Assembly (NCBI GenBank): GCA_002284615.2
Contig: MU070112.1
Coordinates: 141,984 to 160,271, forward strand
DNA length: 18,288 bases
Origin: Dunaliella salina
Taxonomy: Eukaryota > Chlorophyta > Chlorophyceae > Chlamydomonadales > Dunaliellaceae
Reading direction: 5' to 3'
Below are positions 9,245 through 18,288 of this stretch, in pieces. Under the pieces are notes generated by a model. It worked only from the letters and a program-made list of their open reading frames with translations. It did not search any database and was not told the DNA's origin. A program made the position numbers and the translations under genes. How positions within the stretch are numbered: position 1 is the first letter of the stretch; each line of letters opens with the position of its first letter.

Positions 9245-10270
9245 TTGGTGAACCCTGCTGCGCGCTAGGTCTGCATGTTTGCGCGCTCAGCCAGCAAAAC
9301 TCACCCCCTGTGTGTCCTAACNCTCCAGATGCACCCCCAAGCCTGCAGGTGGTCCCCAGGATGGTCNCTGAGTGCACTGGTGGCCACCTGATGCGAGCTG
9401 GCAGGGGGCTGTCCTGGAGGTGCTCCAAAGCCAGTCGAGAGGAGTGATGANGACAGGNAANGGCTTTCTATTNATATTTAATGAAATTTTGGCGCTTCAG
9501 NNGAGTGTTGGGANGGGGNCCGGATTTCAAATGCCAACCCCTTCCAAGCTCCGCGGGCAGCCAGTCATTTGAGAAAAAAGGCGCTGTTTTGATTTTATTT
9601 TGAAGGGACTTACCCAACCACTTTTCGCGGGCAGGCCAAAATCGCGGCGCCACAAGCAAACTTTCCGGAGTTTATAGCTCCAGCAACTTTGCGGAGCCCA
9701 GCAGCTCCTCCTTGGCGCCCATCTTCACAGCCCGCGGCGTCAGTGTTGATGATGACAACCCCAGGCATCGGCCAGGACAAACAGCGGGTGCGGAAGTGGC
9801 ATAACGGGGCCTGGCCAGGCCTCCCAGGTTATGCGTGCTTGTCCGTGCGATGAAAATCCGACGAGCATCAGGGGTGCTCCCGACAACCCAAAATCACTTG
9901 CAATATTACCAGCAGGCTGCCCAAACACTCGCCGCTGCAGTTTGGGCCTGAGCAGGGTCCCTCAAAAAATAGCCATTCCCAGGGTTGACCAAGAAGTGCA
10001 AGTATGGGGCACAACTGATGCTCCTTAATTATATAAATATTAATAGAGAACCATCTGCCAACTCAAAACACTGCATGGTGGGCCCAGATGGAAGAAATTC
10101 CGGTTTCTGATGCACAGAGCTCCCCCTGAGCCACACCCAGGTTTCCTCCGCACTTCCCCAACATCACAGACTAATCCTTTCCCTCAAACAAGCAATCCCT
10201 CATACTCAGAAGTGGGTTAAACGTGCCCGGCAGGATATCATCCATTTTTGGCATAGGAATGGGGGCCTGA
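9245..10270. other. Spacer between duplication copies, with ambiguous bases; no gene recognised
   Basis: About ten N positions fall between 9322 and 9519, so frames there are unreliable. The block 9530-9960 is GC- and CpG-richer than its surroundings, with short open frames on both strands (for example minus 9659-9468) but no recognised domain. 10022-10270 is AT-rich then pyrimidine-rich and empty. Confidence 0.5.
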
Positions 10271-10512
10271 CCTTGAACCAAAAAAATATCGTTGCAAAAA
10301 ATATGGAGTGAAAAGACACAGTGGTTGGTCAGATACTGAATTTCAGCCATTTTCCTTGAAAAAAATTCAGCACTAGGGGTGCCAAAAAGGTCAATTTCTG
10401 ACCTCCTTCATTCGTACTTTAGAATATGCGGGATGTTAGCATACTATGTGGCGTATCTACTTTTGATTTTATAGCCCAGAAGCACGGTGATATAAAGCCT
10501 CTCGGAGTTAAC

Positions 10513-10770
10513 ATGATGGATAAGATCAAAGTAATTAAGTATATTACCAATTATTTACGTGAAGAAAACCGGAAACGTGATAACGAATATATAGCGCACA
10601 ATATTGATGTACCATCATTTTTGTTAAACCCGACTCAACGAAAGGTGACAAACAATAGATCTTCTAGTGAAACACAAAAGACATCAGAGCACATACGCGA
10701 ACAAATCGATGCGGGTGCTAGTTTGAACGATGGCGTACAACGACGATTTTACGACCGATGGTTCGTTTAG
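10513..10770 (+). CDS. Hypothetical protein in the insert, possibly 5'-truncated
   Basis: 85 codons from the first ATG inside the insert, starting MMDKIKVIKYITNYLREENR and ending RRFYDRWFV. The frame is open leftward to the insert edge at 10451, so the fragment may be the C-terminal part of a longer gene. Charged, Asn/Lys/Arg/Glu-rich, probably helical, with no membrane span or signal peptide. I recognise no family. Its last 41 bases overlap the next frame, as in compact viral or prokaryotic genomes. Length alone does not prove coding; the contrast in composition with the flanks and the sharp boundaries are the main support. Confidence 0.35.
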   Translation: MMDKIKVIKYITNYLREENRKRDNEYIAHNIDVPSFLLNPTQRKVTNNRSSSETQKTSEHIREQIDAGASLNDGVQRRFYDRWFV

Positions 10771-10842
10771 TGACAGTGTGACAGATCCAAGTATTGACCA
10801 CCAATTCCTGTCGAACCCTCTGCATCTTTCTTCGCAAATTCA
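10730..10842 (+). CDS. Hypothetical N-terminal fragment overlapping the previous frame
   Basis: An ATG at 10730, inside the preceding frame, opens MAYNDDFTTDGSFSDSVTDP and continues to the insert edge. The frame then runs into host repeat and stops at 10918. An acidic, Ser/Asp/Thr-rich N-terminus is all that can be seen. If real it is a gene start cut off by the insertion boundary. No family recognised. Confidence 0.25.
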
Positions 10843-11170
10843 AAGGTCGTTAAGAAAATATTTTGGGGGTGAAAAATGGTCCCAGGGTGGAGCTGTGGGC
10901 CATTTTAGGGTGATCTGAGGCCAGGAGAGCGATCTGGGGTCAACCAATTTTCATCATTTTTTGGTGAAAGTGTTTTTTATTTATATTATAATGGTTGGCC
11001 TGGTCAGATTTTGAAAATATAGGTGGGAGAGAACATTTTCAGGAATTTGGGCCCGTAGCGCACCTCTGGGATGCCTCTGGCCCGCCGGGAAGCCGCATAT
11101 CTGTTCCTCGCAACTTTTTATAAAGGCCATGCCACACCTGCGCTGACTTGCAAAGAAGGTGTGCATCTTG

Positions 11171-11195
11171 GNTAGATTAGATTAGATTAGATTAG
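11171..11195. repeat. (TTAGA)n pentamer tract in copy B
   Basis: Counterpart of 8456-8480, same unit number, with one ambiguous base at 11172. It may be the 3' tail of the minus-strand retroelement. Confidence 0.85.
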
Positions 11196-11699
11196 AATGC
11201 ATGGAGACCCCCGGCCAGACTGTTCGGCTGAACAGCCTTTGACTCAGGAGGGTCTGCGCCAGCCAACAGCAAATCTGAAAACGACATGAAAGAGAAGCTT
11301 TTTGTTTTGTTGCAAGCGCAAATTAGAAACAACTTGGTCACTCAAATGTTGGCGCAAGAAAGGTTGGGCAAGTGAAAAATCACCAGACAGAGTTCAGAAA
11401 AGGAGCATTTACACTAGCTGGTGTCTGTAGACATGCACTTTGCTTTCAGGGGGCATCTGGGAGGGGTTTTGCTGGGCGCGCGGCAGCGGCTGAGGATCGA
11501 AGAAGGAGAGTCCGAGCGCTCAGGGGCATGGCTAGCAATCCTCCGGATCCCCATTAGTTCTGTCTCTTGCTCTCTCCTAGGCTAGTTTGGTCTAGTTTAG
11601 AGCCTCATGGTGAGGCCTCTAACTTTTGCTAGGGGTTCTTCCCTTAATGCACGCGGCCTTGGCATGCATACATTTTTCTTTTCTTTTTTTCGAAGCTCA

Positions 11700-12977
11700 A
11701 GGATCATTATGTCTCAAAGCACAGATCCCCTCATCTCGACACATAAAAAGGACATGTACCTTGGATCTGTCCACAGGAGCAACGATCGCACACTGGAGAA
11801 ACCTCATCTCCCCAATAGGCACTTTCCACGGTCAGAGTGTGAGCTCAGTCAAAATCTACTGACATTCTGCATGACATGCAGAGACAGATCCAGATGCAGG
11901 TACCCTGGCGTCCTGATAGGCTTGCGCACATCCTGATCAAAAAGCAAAGCAAGAAGCGTTTGACAAGTGGCCAAAATGGTTGTTTATTGTTCACGGGTCC
12001 ACTCTTTTAACAGCTCTCCATGCACTGCACATCCTGTACTTCAAGTCGTCAGTAAAATCTTGTATGGGAATTGGCATGCCCTGCTTCATTGCCGTCACAA
12101 AGGAATCACTGTGCCTTAATTCTTGAAATTCATTTAGAGCCTGGGCAGTCCAGCAGGAAGGTGCCCTATAATGCATGTGCAGGTCCACACGGCAGACTTT
12201 TCTCAGCATCTCACAGTTAGCTTTGAGCATACTATTGTACATCTTAATAGCGGACTTGAACCAGAGAAATGCCCACATTCTTGCAGAACAGCCCAGTTTG
12301 TGGTTACATGCTTCACACCTAATGTACCATTTAGAAAACTCATGTGACGCACTTGTATATTCACTTGCAAATTCCTGGCCATCCTTGATGTACTCTGTAC
12401 CCCACACCTGGCCTGCATACATGCCAGCTGGAACCAGGTACGCTTTTTCCCAACAAAAGCGATACTTGCGGTCTGTCCCCCAATACATGCTCATGTACGA
12501 ATTGCCTCATCCTGTAAGCAGATGCCATGAAAGGGGCAGTGACATGTTCGGAGGACTTAGTCATGCTTATATTCTTGTGAAACCTCATGCTTAAGTTCTT
12601 GAAGGACTCCTTGTGGGGCATTGGCACCCCACCTATGGTGAACACAGGCAGGTTGGATCCTGAGGAGTTGAAATGCACCACATCTGACTTAGTTGTGTTA
12701 ATGATGAGATGTTTCCTTCGAGCAGAACAATCCAAGTGGTTCAACATAGTTTGCATCACATTGGGGTCATTTGCGGTCAGCGTCAGACCATCAGCATACA
12801 ATAAATGTGTCACGTGCACGCCATCTATCCCTGTGAGAGCACCTTGCACCCCTTCTGCAAGCTCATCAATGTCATTCATATACAAGGAAAAGAGCAGGGG
12901 TGACAGGGGGCAACCCTGCTTTACACCAGTGTTTGGACGCATACGAGCAGTCTTTGCCCCATCTTTCTTGTATAACT
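11700..12977 (-). pseudogene. Non-LTR retrotransposon reverse transcriptase, frameshifted and catalytically altered
   Basis: Read on the minus strand from 12977. The RT core has GVKQGCPLSPLLFSLYMNDI (RT motif 4/B-type), then LLYADGLTLTA, where the catalytic YADD has become YADG (Gly codon 12789-12787). It continues through the thumb region (FTIGGVPMPHKESFKNLSMR). Frames shift near 12455-12494, near 12355 (into RHMSFLNGTLGVKHVTTNWA), near 12265 (into LWFKSAIKMYNSMLKANCEM), and again around 11991. Beyond that come PGYLHLDLSLHVMQNVSRF, a stop, YWGDEVSPVCDRCSCGQ and HVLFMCRDEGICALR, the zinc-knuckle-like tail. The N-terminal endonuclease and early RT motifs are missing: similarity ends at about 12977, next to a dispersed repeat. 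This is a dead, 5'-truncated element of L1-like or related algal type. Confidence 0.85.
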
Positions 12978-13051
12978 GTTACAAACTTAAATTAGTTGGA
13001 ACAGTACCTTTGTGAGAAAGTGTTGACCTTGCCTGAGATCTTGAGCTCCTG
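12978..13051. repeat. ~74-bp dispersed repeat, copy 1, at the RT truncation point
   Basis: Contains AATTAGTTGGAACAGTA and later TGAGATCTTGAG. It matches 14503-14573 along its length with about a dozen changes by eye. It begins within a few bases of where the RT similarity stops. Confidence 0.8.
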
Positions 13052-14502
<1,451 letters not shown>

Positions 14503-14573
14503 TTGTGAACTTGAATTAGTTGGAACAGTATTTTTGTGAAAATTGTGGACCTTGTCTGAGATCTTGAGTTCTG
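14503..14573. repeat. ~71-bp dispersed repeat, copy 2
   Basis: Matches 12978-13051 in the same orientation, 1.5 kb apart. A T-rich stretch and ATCAAATAAACACGG follow. Confidence 0.8.
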
Positions 14574-16261
14574 CCCTTTTTTTCAATGGTTATCAAATAA
14601 ACACGGAAAGGAGCTCACCCCCTCATCTGGTCCTCCTCGTCAGTGTCAGCCAGACATGTAACCAGAACAACAGAACAGCTATTCTTTAGTACTTGTCTGA
14701 ATCATACATGTTCTGAATGATTCTCAGGAAAGGTGTGGGCATGCAGGTACGCTGCAGATGGTGCCAAAGTGTAACTTGGGACAGACATTTTAGCTTTCAA
14801 AAATCTCAAACAAAAAACCGGCTTTTGTAGCGAAAGCTACAACACATCGCCCAAAAAGTAACACTGATACGCACTCTCCTGGAGCTTTTTTCCCTGGAGC
14901 TCAACGCAAGATGCCTTAAGGAAAAGCGTGAAACACACTCTGCTCTCTGCTGCAACATCATGACAGCAATCCGAACCCAGACTGCAGCACGGGATGTTAC
15001 GATACGCCACAGACAATCGACAAACGAGAGCGAAAGGCAGCCTATCTTGGGATCTGAAGGAAACCATGAAAACGTCTAGTCACAATAACTCATAAAAAGC
15101 TCAACGACTCTCTCATGATGTCTTCAGTAGGTGGCCTGCCCATGTGCCGCACGGCCTCCCTGTATAGCTCTCGTGATGGGGCCACATAGGCCTCATGTCT
15201 TCACATTACTTGCTTTCAATAAAGCACACATGATGTTGGTCACCATCTAGTTGATGAGGTTGTCTCACGCAAAAATAATCAAAAAAGGACAGCTGCGTTA
15301 GCAGATAAACTCTTCCCACATCAATTCAGAAAAGAACACATTGGCTCAGAAGAGCTGTGAGTCCCCTCAACCTCAAGATCTGAGGAGAGACACTTTCTCC
15401 TCTCCTGGTTTACTGTGCTGGTCCTTTGCGTGATCCAGTGCCTCCTGTGTAATGGATTGGTGTGAGCAGGAGGAAGAAAAAGGATTGGACGGGGGGGTTG
15501 CGCTTAGAGGGGTAACCATGAAGTACATGTCAACCGGCAGGCATGTGTGTCAGATTTGGGCCACTTCTTACTTTTAACTTAGAATTGAGATGAACAAGTG
15601 TATACAGAAACATATTTTGATATCCATGTTCAATGTGGATCCCAAGTTGAGAGTCAGAATTCAACTGCTTCTGGAGTAACTGCGTGAGTGTAAAACTCAT
15701 TCTTTTCAGTTCAACTGGTTCAGAGCCTGTACACACTTTGACAATTCTCTCACCCATCATGGGTGCAACGATTGCAACAGCCCCCTTTCTAAAAATTCTT
15801 CCATGCAGATACATGTCTCAGTGCCAGTGGGCAGCAGGCTTTGGCCTGGGAAGTAGCGCCACCACCCATGTGCAAGCCACCAGGAGAAAAGCTGGCGCAG
15901 GAGTGGTCCCAGAAGTCGGTGCGATGGAGGAGGTGTTCGGAGGTGGAGTGACCTCAGTTCGGGTCTACATATCTGCGTGCTAATCTCCTGGCTTCGGCTT
16001 GCCCTTGTGCAAGACTCTTCCTCGGAGGGGGGAATTCCCCCTTCGAAGGGGCCTTGCTTAGATGTTGGGTATTGGATAGCTAGGCTAAGGGGTGGGTCTT
16101 GAGTTTGCTGGTCAGGGCCTCTTGGCAGCTGTGCCAAGGGCGTCCTAGGTGGAGGAGACTTCTGTGCTTCTTTTTCTCTTGGTCTGGTGGGACTCACTTT
16201 CAGTTTCAGCGCTGACTGTCGGATCTCTCCTTAATGCACGCTGGTTATGCCCTCTAGACTT
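14574..16261. other. Long region without a confident gene
   Basis: Several open frames exist but none has a recognised domain. Minus 15814-15530 has a true ATG and 94 codons (MYLHGRIFRKGAVAIVAPMM...). Minus 16197-15757 is Pro-rich and starts with GTG. A perfect 7-bp stem (GAGGAGA/TCTCCTC) with a 7-base loop lies at 15382-15402. It is close to AACACATTGGCTC (about 15336), which also occurs near 5441. A minus-strand spliced gene spanning this block and 16362-16655 cannot be excluded. Confidence 0.35.
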
Positions 16262-16361
16262 TTACTTTATACTTTTACTTTTGTCCTCTGCACTGCCTCC
16301 ACACTTCAATTGGGACTGACAGTTCTTCAGCACTGAATCAAACATGGGTGGCTCTTTGTCT

Positions 16362-16655
16362 CTACTCGCCTCTTCGATCTCCATCCGAGGATTCCGTGGT
16401 GACCTTGGACACCTCCAACGGTTCCTGGAACTTCCAGTGGAAGCCCTTCCTCGCCCTCTGCCCCTCTTTGCAGGCCCTTGCTCCGGCCCCTGACCCTGCC
16501 CCCCCTGTCCCCTCGCCCTGAGCAGTGTGGTCCGCAAAGTCCTGAACAATACCTGCAAGCTCCTCTAAGCGTGCACGCTTCCCCTGCCTGCACTGCTTCC
16601 CCCATACCTGCAGCAGCCTCAGCTGCCACATCATTGCATGCTGGACAGCTCCCAT
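16362..16655 (-). CDS. Hypothetical ORF, low confidence
   Basis: 97 codons from ATG, starting MGAVQHAMMWQLRLLQVWGK. The first half is helical and basic; a Gly/Ala-rich low-complexity stretch follows, then KGFHWKFQEPLEVSKVTTES. It sits in the most GC-rich part of the right half. Two other minus-strand frames are also open here, which GC-rich composition can explain. It contains possible donors (CTGCAG|GTATGG, CTTGCAG|GTATTG), so if expressed it may be spliced. No family recognised. Confidence 0.2.
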   Translation of the reverse strand: MGAVQHAMMWQLRLLQVWGKQCRQGKRARLEELAGIVQDFADHTAQGEGTGGAGSGAGARACKEGQRARKGFHWKFQEPLEVSKVTTESSDGDRRGE

Positions 16656-16699
16656 GTCAAACAGGGTTCTTTGCCCCTAGGGGCATGTGGCTGCATTGT

Positions 16700-17320
16700 G
16701 CAGCTTTACTAATCGCTTAATACGAACCCGCACCTTTTACGAGCCCTTGAAAAAGTAATTTTAAAAGTCATTACATATATTACGAGATGCCTCAATCAGG
16801 AGGGTAGAGTTCGAGTAACTTTTGGACGGCAACTGTCAATCCGAATAAGTAACTGTATAATCGGAATCATGAGCTCAAGAGCTATCGATTGTTATATATA
16901 TGGGTCCGATCGGAGAGGGTCGGGGGGTTCCGGCTTTTTGGGACCCCCCTCTAGAATTTTTTCTGAGCCACATCTACAGGAATTTAAATACATAGTTAAA
17001 TTCCAGGGCTCAAGAGCTGTCTATTGGCACCCTTTTTGTGCAAATTGAGTAAAAGGGTGGGTCTGTGTGCATGGCTGGGAGTCAGTGCCAAGCGCGCAAG
17101 GGTCTGAGCAGCAAGGGGTGTGGAGGCAAACCTGCAGCAAACCAATCTAAACTCCCAGGATAGTGACAATGTATGATGTGTTCTTGCTTGCTGAAATCAG
17201 GAGGGCGATTTGTGGACTCACATGCCAGTTCTGCGTACTTGGTAGGGCAGGTATGCATGGGCGCCCGCTCCTCAGTTTTTGCCCAATAACTCTGCTTGGA
17301 CTCAATATTTCATTATGCTG
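16700..17320. other. CpG-bearing region with repeated sequence modules, no gene
   Basis: Modules recur in this block and the next. GAGCTCAAGAGCTATCGATT at 16871 resembles GGGCTCAAGAGCTGTCTATT at 17007. ATTGGCACCCTTTTTGTGCA at 17023 resembles ATTGGCACCCTTGTTGTCCG at 17399. GGGGGGTTCCGG at 16922 resembles GGGGGGTTCCGA at 17464. A TATATATA stretch lies at about 16893-16901. This may be a degenerate ~400-540-bp tandem repeat. Confidence 0.45.
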
Positions 17321-17384
17321 AGTCTGCAATTTGATAGCTGTCTGAAACTTTCAGTCTGCAATTTGATAGCTATCTGAAAGCTTT
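17321..17384. repeat. Two tandem 32-bp units
   Basis: AGTCTGCAATTTGATAGCTG starts at 17321 and again (ending TA) at 17353, each followed by TCTGAAA(G)CTTTC. Confidence 0.9.
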
Positions 17385-17434
17385 CTTAAGAGGAGCAGAT
17401 TGGCACCCTTGTTGTCCGGATTGGGGCACTGGAA

Positions 17435-17470
17435 GGGGGGTTTGGGGGGGGAGGGAGGGGGGAGGGGGGT
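17435..17470 (+). other. G-run block, possible G-quadruplex
   Basis: Consecutive G-runs of 6, 7, 3, 6 and 6 or so separated by one to three bases fit the four-run G-quadruplex pattern on the plus strand. It lies upstream of the retroelement fragment. Confidence 0.6.
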
Positions 17471-17565
17471 TCCGACCCAAAATTTACACATGCCGTCCTT
17501 GGAAAATTTTTTCGCACCCTCCCGCCTCAATAATTATTTATTTAATTGTAAACCCCCAGTGTCGC

Positions 17566-17664
17566 TGCAGTAATAATGATAATTCTTATAATAATGAAAA
17601 TAATAATAATAACAATAATAACAGTAATAATAACAACAATAATGACATTAATGATGATGATGAT
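17566..17664 (+). repeat. AT-rich imperfect TAA/AAC then GAT repeat
   Basis: Runs of TAA, AAC and finally GAT triplets. In the frame of the following ORF they read as an Asn-rich run ending in four Asp codons, with no stop. The frame is open from 17338. There is no ATG in that frame, so this upstream part is probably not native to the protein. Confidence 0.8.

Positions 17665-18288
<624 letters not shown>

Larger units (their letters stand above)
10451..10842. mobile_element. 392-bp insert of foreign-looking DNA in copy B
   Basis: Copy A reads ACTATGTG|AAGGTCG without a break. Copy B has 392 bases at that point, starting GCGTATCTACTTTTGATTTT and ending TTCTTCGCAAATTC. No target duplication or inverted ends are visible. 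By eye the insert is AT-moderate but notably rich in CpG compared with the flanks, and both strands differ from the local repeat style. It carries two overlapping plus-strand frames. A captured viral, organellar, bacterial or plasmid fragment, or an assembly chimera, are all possible. Confidence 0.8.
10271..11818. repeat. Long duplication, copy B (interrupted by a 392-bp insert)
   Basis: Matches copy A with an offset of 2322 before the insert and 2714 after it, so the difference is exactly the 392 inserted bases. It includes the same (TTAGA)n tract at 11171-11195, with one N at 11172. Near the right end it lacks 5 bases present in A (at 9058-9065), which shifts the retroelement frame. Its right end continues into the reverse transcriptase remnant, unlike copy A. 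Confidence 0.95.

Noticed and set aside
8265..11166. Identical 61-codon minus-strand frames at 8265-8450 and 10981-11166
   Set aside because: Identity is explained by the A/B duplication; no domain is recognised and the frame is short.

Overview
The window looks like nuclear DNA of a chlorophyte green alga. It has short GT-AG-spliced exons in repeat-filled introns, a plastid/anion-transporter-type MFS gene, algal-type non-LTR retrotransposon remains, and long perfect microsatellites, (GCTT)30 and (CAA)37. A Dunaliella-like chlamydomonadalean would fit the moderate GC and repeat load, but that is only a guess. No prokaryotic operons, rRNA, tRNA or CRISPR arrays were seen.

Left part (1-5302): two divergent spliced genes. 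On the minus strand, two exons (378-246 and 135-65) encode the N-terminus of a TMF/golgin-like protein whose remainder lies off the left edge. On the plus strand, a six- to seven-exon gene ending at 5302 encodes a PHT4/SLC17-type anion (phosphate) transporter of about 500 aa. Its introns contain tandem repeats, including repeats built from its own exon 6. The 3' half of that exon is present in three tandem copies at 182/188-bp spacing, and decayed copies of its acceptor and exon start lie upstream.

Middle part (5303-9950): intergenic DNA with a minisatellite of 89/104/118-bp units around a palindromic core (about 5978-6800), a short dispersed repeat also found in the transporter intron, and the first copy (A, 7949-9122) of a long near-identical duplication.

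Right of centre (10271-13050): the second copy (B, 10271-11818) is interrupted by a sharply bounded 392-bp foreign-looking insert (10451-10842). Copy A provides the empty site. The insert is CpG-richer and carries two overlapping reading frames of unknown origin. Copy B runs on the minus strand into a frameshifted reverse transcriptase whose catalytic YADD is YADG.

Right part (13050-18288): mostly non-coding repeat-bearing DNA with no confident gene. It ends with the 3' end of another non-LTR-like element (17665-18177) whose stop codon is joined directly to (CAA)37.

The two left genes are the only likely functional host genes. The rest is transposon debris, satellites and one inserted fragment of unknown source.
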